Positions 15,506 through 23,442 of a stretch of 39,189 nt of DNA are shown here, in pieces (the stretch's first letter is position 1; each line of letters begins with the position of its first letter). Location of the stretch: the NCBI RefSeq assembly GCF_003076135.1, contig NZ_QDGZ01000015.1, positions 1 through 39,189 of the forward strand. Direction: 5' to 3'. The stretch comes from Nocardioides gansuensis (lineage in GTDB: Bacteria > Actinomycetota > Actinomycetes > Propionibacteriales > Nocardioidaceae). The notes below the pieces were generated by a model. That model did no database searches. It was not told the origin of the DNA and worked only from the letters and a program-made list of their open reading frames with translations. A program made the translations under genes and the position numbers.

Positions 15506-16117
15506 ATGAACTCCCGCAACAGCATTGCCGCTAACGCCACCCTCCACTGCCTCACCGGCTGCGCCATCGGCGAAATCGCCGGCCTGATGATCGGAACCGC
15601 TCTCGGACTCAGCAATGCCGTCACCATCGCCCTTGCAGTGGGACTGGCCTTCCTTTTCGGCTACGCGCTCTCCACCCTGCCGCTGATCCAGGCAGGACTG
15701 GGCTTCTTCCCCGCCCTCAGCGTCGTCTTCGCCGCCGACACCCTCTCCATCGCCGTGATGGAGATCGTGGACAACGCGGTCATGGCTGCCATCCCTGGCG
15801 CCATGGACGCCGGCCTGGTCAACCCCATGTTCTGGCTCGGCATGATGATCGCCCTCGCCGCCGCCTTCATCGCCGCGTTCCCCGTCAACCGTTACCTCAT
15901 CGACAAGGGCAAGGGCCACGCCCTGACCCACCAGTTCATGCACGGCGACACACACAGCACACACACGCACCACGACACCGAGACCTCTCACGTGGCCGCC
16001 CACGACCACACCGACGGGCTCGCACACGAGCAGCACCAGCACCAGCCGAACGCCGGGCATCACGAAGAAGGCCGCGAGTCCGGTGCCGGGCATGGCCACC
16101 CGCACCATCACGGCTGA
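15506..16117 (+). CDS. DUF4396 membrane protein with histidine-rich tail
   Basis: A 203-residue protein with about five hydrophobic segments (residues 10-145). It starts MNSRNSIAANATLHCLTGCAIGEIAGLMIG, where His-Cys and Gly-Cys-Ala-Ile-Gly-Glu are conserved in DUF4396. After the last span (PVNRYLIDKGKGHALTHQFMHG) comes a long histidine-rich tail ending GHGHPHHHG. The family is often found near copper-resistance genes, and a role in metal transport or sensing is likely but unproven. The ATG at 15506 has GAGGA six bases upstream; ATG 15491 is less likely. A microprotein follows 38 bases downstream, probably in the same operon. Confidence 0.8.
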   Translation: MNSRNSIAANATLHCLTGCAIGEIAGLMIGTALGLSNAVTIALAVGLAFLFGYALSTLPLIQAGLGFFPALSVVFAADTLSIAVMEIVDNAVMAAIPGAMDAGLVNPMFWLGMMIALAAAFIAAFPVNRYLIDKGKGHALTHQFMHGDTHSTHTHHDTETSHVAAHDHTDGLAHEQHQHQPNAGHHEEGRESGAGHGHPHHHG

Positions 16118-16155
16118 CCAGTTCGCCATCCCACCCAGACCCTTGGAGCATGACC

Positions 16156-16296
16156 ATGAACACCAGCACCCTCGCCGCCGGCGTTGTCGGATTCCTGCTG
16201 GGCGGACTGACCGTGTCCGTCGCCGCAGAATTCGAGAGCGACGACGCACCCCAGCCCTCGCATGGCACCAGCAACCACCAGAGCATCGAGCGATAG
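16156..16296 (+). CDS. 46-residue single-span membrane microprotein
   Basis: It starts MNTSTLAAGVVGFLLGGLTV and ends SNHQSIER. One hydrophobic helix (about residues 6-24, with a Gly-Phe-Leu-Leu-Gly-Gly motif) is followed by a polar, Asp- and His-containing tail. The ATG at 16156 has GGAG seven bases upstream; an in-frame ATG two codons earlier abuts that site. It follows the DUF4396 gene closely and probably assists it or is co-expressed with it. No family is recognised. Confidence 0.6.
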   Translation: MNTSTLAAGVVGFLLGGLTVSVAAEFESDDAPQPSHGTSNHQSIER

Positions 16297-16448
16297 GCCA
16301 CCGGGCGCTCGGAGTGACGGCCTGAACCTGCGCAGATGCCGGACGCATGCGTCGGTATCCGAGTACTCCACGCACTTGCCAGTCGGCATTGCCGAGGTCG
16401 TACAGCAGTTGCCCAGTCGCCCCCACCGGCTTGTGTGAGTCGGCGACG

Positions 16449-18026
16449 TCAGGCCGCGCCCGCGAATCTCAAGAGATCGACGAAGGTGAACTGTCCGGTG
16501 GCGGGTGCGATCGGCGGCGTCGGCTTCCAGGCCGGGTCGAGGTACAGGTAGGAGTTCGGGTCCCGCTGGAGGAGACCGACGAGTACCTCGGCGACGATCC
16601 TGCCGCCCACCGCACCCAGCCGCTCGGCGTTGTTCGGCGGCAGCTCGGCCTCCTTGAGGATGTAGTACCAGAGGGGCGCCTCGCCGGCCCATCCCGGATC
16701 GTTGCTGAGGCCGAGGGCTGCGTTGGTGAGAACCGGTGCTCGCATCGCCCGGGCGACCTGCTGACCGGACGCGAGCCCGACGCTCTTGCCGCGGAGCGAA
16801 TTGCGAACGGCGAGGTGGATCGTCGGGTCCGGAGGCGGGACGACGGAGCCGGGGAGCGTGGTGAGCGGGAGCGAGAGCTTGGTGTCGATCTTGCGGGGTT
16901 TTCGCGCTGGGAAACTCTGGTCGACGGGAAGGATGTTCCTCCACTCGATGACCAGATCGGGCGGGATGGGGCGACCACCATTGAGGTTGAAGCCTCCGTC
17001 CGGGCCGAAGGCCGGGACGCCGCCGCGGTCCAGCGTCGACTGGTTGATGACGTAGAAGGGCCGGATGAGGCTGTGGCCGAACCGGTAGGCCGCGACGGCG
17101 AACTCGACGGGCATGAACGGCCGGCCGTCCTTGTTGGTGGGCCGGTAGTAGTTCAGGGTGATCACCGGTGGCTTGCCAGCGATTTCCTTGTACACCGTGC
17201 CGCTCGGACCGATGAGCCCGTCGCCGACGAAGCGTGGGAGGAAGTCGTGGGTCACCGCCCACTGGTAGTGCCATCGGGTCAGCCTGCGTGCGGTCTCGAA
17301 CACCCATTCGCGACGGATGCCCTGGGCCCGGGCGTGGTCGACGATCTGGTTGTGGAACTGGGCGATTGCCTGGTGGAGTTGGACGAGGATCAGGTTCTCG
17401 TCGTTACGTGCTTCCGGGATGATCGCGCGGCCGTTGCCGTCGCGCGGCATGTCCTGGACACCGTGGATGTTGGGCGTCACGAGCAGCTTGTCCGGGTCGG
17501 CCGGGTCGTAGAACTGCGGCTCGGTCACCGGCCCCCGCCCGTACACCGAGTCGAGGTCGTAGCGCGGGGTCCGGAAGTTGGTCGTCGCGTAGGGGTCCGC
17601 CTGCTGCTGCGTGAGCGGCGTGTTGTCGAAGGTGATGTCGTGGTCGATGAACTGCCCGATGAATGTGAATCCCGCGAAGAGCCGTGGGCTGGTGTTGAGC
17701 AGGCTGTCGTCGGGGACCGTCTGGTCCTCGACCATCGTTCTGGCGAGGCCCTCCAGCAGGTCGTCGCGTGGCGCGAACGGTGGAAGCTTCTTGAACATCG
17801 TGCCGAACCGGCCCTCCGCCAACCGGTTATTGCTGGTGAGGTACATGCCGCGCAGTTCGGCTCCGTGAATGACCTCGGCGCCGGGTGCGGCGCTGACTGC
17901 GGCGCGGGCGACTGTCCGTGCCCGACCGACGATCGCCCCAGCTGAGACGCCCGCCACGCCAGCGAGGAAGGCGCGGCGGGCGAGACGCCCATGCCCACCC
18001 GGCTCGGGGCGATGCACCAGATTCAT
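16449..18026 (-). CDS. Secreted haem peroxidase of the animal (peroxidase-cyclooxygenase) type
   Basis: A 525-residue protein with a Tat-type signal (ARRAFLAGVAGVSAGAIVG, residues 16-34) and an Ala-rich cleavage region. The mature part shows the distal haem motif GQFIDHDITFD, with Asp128 and distal His129, then a Ca-binding-like RTPRYDLDSVYGRG, a long helix with HNQIVDHARAQG, and the proximal haem His in YRFGHSLIRP. The C-terminal part has LGLSNDPGWAGEAPLWYYIL and RDPNSYLYLDP. Bacterial members oxidise halides or organic donors with H2O2; the donor is unknown here. The ATG at 18026 has GAGAGGAG upstream. A lipoprotein gene precedes it by 60 bases on the same strand, with an 8-bp tandem repeat between them. 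Confidence 0.9.
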   Translation of the reverse strand: MNLVHRPEPGGHGRLARRAFLAGVAGVSAGAIVGRARTVARAAVSAAPGAEVIHGAELRGMYLTSNNRLAEGRFGTMFKKLPPFAPRDDLLEGLARTMVEDQTVPDDSLLNTSPRLFAGFTFIGQFIDHDITFDNTPLTQQQADPYATTNFRTPRYDLDSVYGRGPVTEPQFYDPADPDKLLVTPNIHGVQDMPRDGNGRAIIPEARNDENLILVQLHQAIAQFHNQIVDHARAQGIRREWVFETARRLTRWHYQWAVTHDFLPRFVGDGLIGPSGTVYKEIAGKPPVITLNYYRPTNKDGRPFMPVEFAVAAYRFGHSLIRPFYVINQSTLDRGGVPAFGPDGGFNLNGGRPIPPDLVIEWRNILPVDQSFPARKPRKIDTKLSLPLTTLPGSVVPPPDPTIHLAVRNSLRGKSVGLASGQQVARAMRAPVLTNAALGLSNDPGWAGEAPLWYYILKEAELPPNNAERLGAVGGRIVAEVLVGLLQRDPNSYLYLDPAWKPTPPIAPATGQFTFVDLLRFAGAA

Positions 18027-18048
18027 CGTTCTGTCTCCTCTCGGCGGT

Positions 18049-18079
18049 CCGGTGGACCGGTGGACCGGTGGACCGGTGG
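18049..18079. repeat. 8-bp tandem repeat, nearly four copies
   Basis: CCGGTGGA is repeated perfectly three times (18049-18072), followed by CCGGTGG. It lies between the lipoprotein stop and the peroxidase ribosome binding site. Copy number could vary by slippage and alter the peroxidase leader. Confidence 0.85.
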
Positions 18080-18086
18080 TGAAGTG

Positions 18087-18692
18087 TCAGTCGATGGTCA
18101 GGTTGCCGCTGCGCAGCACTCCGGCCCGGGCATAGAACACCGCTGCCGGAGCGAGCTCCGACTCGAGGACGGTCCCGCTGGACAGCTTGATCGAGAAGAA
18201 GTCGCCGCTCGAGGGGGCGCGGTTGCGGTCGTTGTCCCTGACGATGACTTCGAATCGACACAGAGGCGTGGCGCTGACGCACCCCTGCGCGAATCCAGTC
18301 GGGACGGACGTCGTCGTGCGATAACGCCCCAGGAAGATCAGCTCGTTCCCGCCCGGCGGGGGCTCCTGACCGATGCACAGCATCGACTCGAGCACCGGGG
18401 GGAGGGTGTCGACCGTCCCATGGACGGAGAACCCGGAGCCCAGCGGGTTCGTGCCGTGGTCGGAGTACGAAAGCTGGATGCGCAGCCGACCGGTCGGAGG
18501 TTCGGTCTGGACGCTCGCGGACGAACGCTCACAACTGAAGGTGAAGCCGAACGAGGCGGCGCCGGTGAACACGCCGTCCGGGGCCAGCTGTCCCCCGCCG
18601 CGACCGGTGCACGCCGCCAGCGTTGCCGCAAGGATGCTCACGAGCCCGACGGCGACCCAGCGCCGCAAGGAGCGAGTTGAGGCACGAGTCAT
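18087..18692 (-). CDS. Lipoprotein with a post-COAP-like beta domain
   Basis: A 201-residue protein with a lipoprotein signal: MTRASTRSLRRWVAVGLVSI, then the lipobox LAAC near residue 28. The mature domain has GAASFGFTFSCE, GRLRIQLSYSDHG, DNDRNRAPSSGDFFSIKLSS and, at the end, ARAGVLRSGNLTID. These resemble post-COAP type beta domains seen in secreted bacterial proteins. Three further Cys residues may form disulfides. The ATG at 18692 has GGGAGG eight bases upstream. It sits on the outer face of the membrane and is probably in one transcript with the secreted peroxidase. The function is unknown. Confidence 0.7.
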   Translation of the reverse strand: MTRASTRSLRRWVAVGLVSILAATLAACTGRGGGQLAPDGVFTGAASFGFTFSCERSSASVQTEPPTGRLRIQLSYSDHGTNPLGSGFSVHGTVDTLPPVLESMLCIGQEPPPGGNELIFLGRYRTTTSVPTGFAQGCVSATPLCRFEVIVRDNDRNRAPSSGDFFSIKLSSGTVLESELAPAAVFYARAGVLRSGNLTID

Positions 18693-19011
18693 GACGAGTC
18701 CCTCCCTAGGAGTCAGGTGGCGACCCGAGCCCCCACCGACGTACGCCGCTCCCAACGGCTGCTATCAGGTCTACACCTCGATACGGCTGTGCGAAGCCCC
18801 CCAAAAATGGCGAAATTCCGCCGCTTCACGCGACGGGGCGGGACTCGACAGGCACTGACCACGTTCCGTACGAGGTCGCTGGGCAACCTGGCCCAGGACA
18901 AGCTCATGGTCGACGTGCTCAGCCGAGACAGTGAGGGCCGAAACGACGACGCGGCGAACCGCCAGATGGAGCCCCACCCAGGTCCGCGGGACCCGCGAGT
19001 AGCGTGGGGAA
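18693..19011. other. Intergenic region upstream of the first NB-ARC/LuxR gene
   Basis: No supported gene. An AT-richer patch near 18800-18830 contains GGCGAAATTCCGCC, an imperfect 14-bp palindrome (12 of 14 positions symmetric). It is a candidate operator for the divergent lipoprotein and regulator genes. Confidence 0.3.
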
Positions 19012-21324
19012 GTGGCCACCAGGAACGAGGCCGGGAACCTCCCCGCCGAGCTGAGCACGTTCGTGGGTCGTCGGCAAGAGCTCCTCGACGTTCGGCACCT
19101 GCTCACGCAGTCGCGGCTGGTCACGCTGACCGGCGCCGGTGGCATCGGGAAGTCGCGGCTGGCGCTGCGGGTGGCGTCGGAGGTGCGCCGCTCGTTCCCA
19201 GACGGCGTGTGGCTGGTGGAGCTGGCGTCGGTCTCCGACCCGTCCCTGGTCCCAGAGACGATCGCGGGAACCCTCCGGGGGCCGGACCGGTCGGTCCGAG
19301 ACCCGGTGGAGGCACTGACGACCTTCCTGGCGGAGCGCGACCTGCTGCTCGTGATCGACAACTGCGAACAGGTGATGACCGCGTGTGCACCGCTCACGGC
19401 CACTCTGCTTCGACACGCTCCCGCTGTCCGCATCCTGGCAACCAGCCGAGAGGTCATGGGAGTCCCCGGCGAGCAGGTCTATCGACTGGATCCCCTGCCG
19501 GTTCCGGCACCGGGGGACCCCGCGGCCGGCGCGTCCGCGTACCCCTCCGTGTCTCTCTTCACCGAACGCGCCGCGGCAGTGGTGAACGGGTTCACGCTCT
19601 CCACCGAGAACGCCGACGCCGTCATGGAGCTCTGCCGCCGACTGGACGGCATGCCGCTCGCCATCGAGCTCGCGGCCGGTTACGTCCGGCTGCTGTCTCC
19701 CGTGCAGATACTCAGGCGCCTGGACGACCGGTTCCGGCTGTTGTCCGGCCGCGGCGGCGCCGCACACCCCCGGCAACGCTCCCTGCGGGCGACCGTGGAA
19801 TGGAGCTACGACCTGTGCAGCCCCGCCGAGCGGCAGATGTGGAACCGACTGTCGGTGTTCGCCGGTGACTTCGACCTCGCGGCGGCAGTTGCTGTGTGCG
19901 CCGGAGATGGCCTCGAGGAGCCGGACGTCGTCGAAGCCGTCGCCGACCTGGTTGCCAAGTCGGTCCTGGTCTCCGAGACCCACACCGAGGGCGTACGGTT
20001 CCGGTTTCTGGAGACCATCCGGGAGTATGGCGTCCACGCGCTGCACGAGGCGGACGACTCCGACGGTCACGCGCTGTCCGAATTCGAGCTCCGTTCTCGG
20101 CACCTGGACTGGTATCTGAGGCTCGCGGAGGAGCTCGACCGGGACTGGTTCGGACCTCGGCAGCGGCAATGGCTCGAGCGACTGCGCGCCGAGCTGCCCA
20201 ACATCCGGGCCGCCCTCTCCTTCGCCGCAGAGCACCCCGAGCATGCCCGCCGTGGACTGCGGCTCGCCGGCAGCCTGGGCTTCTTCTGGCGCGTCGCGGC
20301 GATGAGGGAGGGCCATACGTGGCTCTCCCGTCTGCTCGCCGCTGACCCGGCACCGACCCGCGAGCGCACACGCGCGCTGCTCGCGATCGCGTGGATGATG
20401 GCCTCTCGCGGCCAGGGTCGCGTCGAGGAGGCCAACGAGGGCGAGCAGCTCGCCCGGCAGGTCGATCCCGAGCTCCTGCCGCGCGCACTCCTCCTCCTCG
20501 GCACGTTGAAGCTGCAGGAGGGTGATCCGACGGGCATGCCGATGCTGGAGGAGTCGGTCGACCTGGCCCGGCATCTCGGACGAGACTCCGAGACCGCCTA
20601 CGCGGTGTTCGGTCTCGGTTGGGCGCTCGGGCTTGCGGGTGAGCCAGCAGCGGCGCAACCCTGGTTCGACGAATGCGTGGCGACCTGCCGACGGTCCGGA
20701 GAGCACTGGTGGCGCGGCGTGGTGCAGCTTCGGCGGGCGCTGGTCGGCTGGATGCACGGGGACCTCGACGGCACGGCGTCCGCCGCCGCGGACGCGCTAC
20801 GCGCATCGCGCGTCGTCCCCGACCTGCTCGCCTGCGCGGACGCCATCAACCTGATCGGCGCCCTCGAGGTCGGGCGCGACGACCGCCGTGCGGCCTACCT
20901 GCTCGGCGCCGCAGACCAGTACTGGAGGGATGCGGGTGGCTCCGTCGTTCACACCGCACCCTGGGAGTCGCTGCTGGACGAGCGGATGGCCGAGTGTCGA
21001 GAGATGCTCGGCGAGGCGGCCTTCGACGCGGAGTTCCGGCACGGGAAGAACGACCCGCTCGAGGACGCCATCGGCAACGCCCTCGGCGAGCGAACGACGC
21101 CCACGGTGCCACAGGCGCGCGGAGGTCAGGCCTTCGGTCTGACCCCGCGGGAGCATGAGATCGCCGGCCTGGTGGCCCACGGACTCACCAACAGGGAGAT
21201 CGCCGACAAGCTGGTGATCTCGACCCGGACCGCGGAGACGCACGTCCAGAACATCCTCGCCAAGACCGGCTTCACGACTCGCAGCCAGGTCGCCGCCTGG
21301 TACGCCGAGCTGGCCTGGGACTGA
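19012..21324 (+). CDS. NB-ARC/AAA ATPase transcriptional regulator with C-terminal LuxR helix-turn-helix
   Basis: A 770-residue STAND-type regulator. It begins NLPAELSTFVGRRQEL, has Walker A GAGGIGKSR (41-49) and Walker B LLLVIDNCEQV (about 100-110), the sensor LATSREVMGVPGE, then RRLDGMPLAIELAAG and the winged-helix part LRATVEWSYDLCSPAERQMW. A TPR-like helical region spans about 370-680. The LuxR-type HTH at the end reads GLTPREHEIAGLVAHGLTNR and AETHVQNILAK. ATP-dependent oligomerisation on ligand sensing is typical; the ligand is unknown. The start is a GTG at 19012. A paralogue of the same design lies at 23443. The stop converges with terC. Confidence 0.9.
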   Translation: MATRNEAGNLPAELSTFVGRRQELLDVRHLLTQSRLVTLTGAGGIGKSRLALRVASEVRRSFPDGVWLVELASVSDPSLVPETIAGTLRGPDRSVRDPVEALTTFLAERDLLLVIDNCEQVMTACAPLTATLLRHAPAVRILATSREVMGVPGEQVYRLDPLPVPAPGDPAAGASAYPSVSLFTERAAAVVNGFTLSTENADAVMELCRRLDGMPLAIELAAGYVRLLSPVQILRRLDDRFRLLSGRGGAAHPRQRSLRATVEWSYDLCSPAERQMWNRLSVFAGDFDLAAAVAVCAGDGLEEPDVVEAVADLVAKSVLVSETHTEGVRFRFLETIREYGVHALHEADDSDGHALSEFELRSRHLDWYLRLAEELDRDWFGPRQRQWLERLRAELPNIRAALSFAAEHPEHARRGLRLAGSLGFFWRVAAMREGHTWLSRLLAADPAPTRERTRALLAIAWMMASRGQGRVEEANEGEQLARQVDPELLPRALLLLGTLKLQEGDPTGMPMLEESVDLARHLGRDSETAYAVFGLGWALGLAGEPAAAQPWFDECVATCRRSGEHWWRGVVQLRRALVGWMHGDLDGTASAAADALRASRVVPDLLACADAINLIGALEVGRDDRRAAYLLGAADQYWRDAGGSVVHTAPWESLLDERMAECREMLGEAAFDAEFRHGKNDPLEDAIGNALGERTTPTVPQARGGQAFGLTPREHEIAGLVAHGLTNREIADKLVISTRTAETHVQNILAKTGFTTRSQVAAWYAELAWD

Positions 21325-22366
21325 GGGCACAGGCCGTGACGCGGGGACATCGGGGCCGGGCGCGTCGCCGGACGGGGCCGACCGGGCCGATCGTCGGTTC
21401 GAGATCAGGCTGGTCACGGTGGTCACGGCGAGCACACCCACGATGACGCCGAGCGACAGCAACGTGGGGACCTCGGGGACCGACTCCCACCGCACGTGTG
21501 CCCAGTGCAGCACGAGCTTGGCGCCGATGAAGCCGAGGATGGCGGCCAACCCGTAACCCAGGTGAACCAGCGCCGCCAGGGCTCCCTCGAGAACGAAGTA
21601 GAGCGCACGCAGACCCAGCAGGGCGAAGGCGTTGGTGACGAAGACCAGGTAGGGGTCGCTGGTGATGCCGTAGACGGCCGGAACCGAGTCCACCGCGAAC
21701 ACCACGTCGGAGGCCACCATCGCCACCACGACGACGGCGAACGGCGTGACCGCCCGTCGACCCGCGACCGAGGAGGCGCGGTCCGTCGTACTCCTTGGTG
21801 ACAGGCACGAGGCGCCGCACGAGGCGGACGCTGCGCAGGGAGTCGACCTCGACCGTGTGAGCCTTGCCGGCACGCGCGTCCTTCAAGATCTTCACTCCGG
21901 TCAGGAGCAGCACGAGGCCGGAGAAGAGGAACGCGACGTCGAACCGGGCGATCGCCGCGGCGCCGACCGCGATGAAGACGCCACGGAGGACGAGCGCGCC
22001 GACGATGCCGTAGAGCAGTGCCCGCTGCTGCAGCGGGCGAGGTACGCCGAACGAGGCGAGCAGGATCGTGAACACGAACAGGTTGTCGACACTCAGCGAC
22101 TTCTCGACGAGGTAGCCGGTCAGGTACTCCACGCCGCGGTCGGAGCCGTGCTGCTGCCACACCCACACGGCGAACAGCAGCGGCAGCGCGATGTAGAAGG
22201 CCGACCAGCCGATCGCCTCCCTGGGCGAGACGTCGTGTGGCCGGCGAGTGATCACGAAGTCAAGTGCCAGCAACCCGATCACGGCTGCGATCGTGATCGC
22301 CCACAGCGACGGCGTGGCGATGGATTCGACGGTGGTGGCGCTGGTGGCAGCGAGCGCGAACGGCAC
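21325..22366 (-). pseudogene. terC: TerC family membrane protein, frameshifted
   Basis: TerC/Alx proteins are multi-pass membrane proteins that export Mn2+ or load it onto exported proteins. The first frame encodes the family N-half: LWAITIAAVIGLLALDFVIT, VEYLTGYLVEKSLSVDNLFV, RRLVPVTKEYDG. Near 21770 the reading switches frame, and the second half continues in the neighbouring frame as RRAVTPFAVVVVAMVASDV, VFAVDSVPAVYGITSDPYLV and FVTNAFALLGLRALYFVLEG. One extra base (or two missing) explains it. The second frame has no stop before it enters the convergent regulator gene; its antisense extension reaches 20797, so the end given is approximate. The GTG start at 22366 has GAGGAG upstream and a probable Mn riboswitch in its leader. 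Either an indel error or a real loss of function. Confidence 0.75.
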
Positions 22367-22374
22367 GGGGTGCT

Positions 22375-22484
22375 CCTCAGACGGTCGATGGTCTACGTCT
22401 GAGGTCTCCTCCGCCGGCTGCCGCCGACGCCTGGCCCGGACGCGAACGTCGAACTGACCGACCAGAACCTAGGGAGTACTCCCC
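22375..22484 (-). promoter_or_regulatory. Probable yybP-ykoY (Mn2+) riboswitch ahead of terC
   Basis: In the terC leader the minus strand reads GGGGAGTA (22484-22477), about 70 bases of GC-rich structured sequence, then AGACCTC (22407-22401). These are hallmarks of the two conserved loops of yybP-ykoY riboswitches, which are often found before terC. CCTCAGAC (22404-22397) can pair with GTCTGAGG (22382-22375), which contains part of the terC Shine-Dalgarno site (GAGGAG, 22378-22373). Because this stem shares bases with the AGACCTC motif, metal binding and ribosome-site masking would be mutually exclusive, a translational ON switch. Confidence 0.6.
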
Positions 22485-22665
22485 TCGGGGGCGAAACTGT
22501 ACCTGATCACTCATGTTTCCGGGAGTCCCCCATCTCTCGTACCGGGGAGGGCAACGGCTGAGGATTGTCGCCTGTGAGTGCTGCAGGGGGCAGGATGACG
22601 AGCCGATTGCGCGGTCCTTCTGCTCGCTCGCCGCCGTCTCACCGAGACCGAGAGGAGACACACCC

Positions 22666-23127
22666 ATGACGTACCAGATCCGGCGAGCCACCGCTCGCGA
22701 CCTGGCCGCAGTCGAACAGGTCGTCTTCAGTGCCTATGAACCGTGGGTCGACATCGTCGGCGGTCGCCCCGGACCCATGGACGAAGACTTCGCGGCCCTG
22801 ATCGCAGACGGCAAGGTGCACGTTGCGGTTGCCGACGAGGTGGCGGGTCTGATCGTACTGGCGACGGTGGACGACGCGCTTCTCATCGAGAATGTCGCGG
22901 TAGCCCCCGACCATCAGGGCCGGGGCCTCGGCCGTCAGCTCATCACATTCGCCGAAGCCACGGCCGTTCGGCGCGGCCTGCGGACTGCGCGGCTGTTCAC
23001 CCACGAACGGATGACCACGAACATCACCTGGTATGAGCGGCACGGATATGTGATCAGCGGAATGGAGCCACTCCCCTTTGGTCGCCTGGTCCACCTGCGC
23101 AAGTCGCTCGCACAGATTGAGGGCTGA
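22666..23127 (+). CDS. GNAT family N-acetyltransferase
   Basis: A 153-residue acetyl-CoA-dependent acetyltransferase. It starts MTYQIRRATARDLAAVEQVV, with LLIENVAVAPDHQGRGLGRQ carrying the acetyl-CoA binding Q-x-x-G-x-G/A motif and ITWYERHGYVISG near the end. The ATG at 22666 has GAGGAG upstream; longer frames starting at 22513 have no support. The substrate is unknown: relatives include antibiotic, amine and small-molecule acetylases. It diverges from terC, with about 300 bases between them that hold the terC leader. The second NB-ARC/LuxR gene follows about 315 bases downstream. Confidence 0.88.
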   Translation: MTYQIRRATARDLAAVEQVVFSAYEPWVDIVGGRPGPMDEDFAALIADGKVHVAVADEVAGLIVLATVDDALLIENVAVAPDHQGRGLGRQLITFAEATAVRRGLRTARLFTHERMTTNITWYERHGYVISGMEPLPFGRLVHLRKSLAQIEG

Positions 23128-23442
23128 AGGACCTCCGGTGTCCTCGATCCAGTCTGTCGTGAAGGCTCCGACCTCCTCGGGTCACGCTTGGAGCTGTTCA
23201 CAACAGTGACGTCTGATCTCCCAGGATGCGCGGCAGGCCGAAGTGCGGCGCCAGACAACCCAGGGCACCTGACCGAGCCTCGTGAGCCTTCTCCACCCTG
23301 GGGTTCTCGTAGTCGCCGCGTCGCAGAGTCACCCACTCGGTCACTATCGACCGCGGGATCCGACGTGCCAGGTCCGAAGGCCCAGGGCTCCGATAGCATC
23401 GACCCGATGGCTGTCTCGGGGGGAGGACGGCAGGAGTCGGGT
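23128..23442. other. Gene-free stretch before the second NB-ARC/LuxR gene
   Basis: An open frame continues upstream of the chosen start, but its translation has no family likeness and the ribosome binding site is at 23443. This is probably promoter and leader DNA. No clear palindrome was found. Confidence 0.4.

Noticed and set aside
18049..18079. Possible CRISPR-like repeat
   Set aside because: Unit of 8 bases without spacers; it is a simple tandem repeat.
18919..20757. 612-codon minus-strand frame opposite the first NB-ARC/LuxR gene
   Set aside because: Antisense shadow of a GC3-biased gene; no ribosome site or domain.
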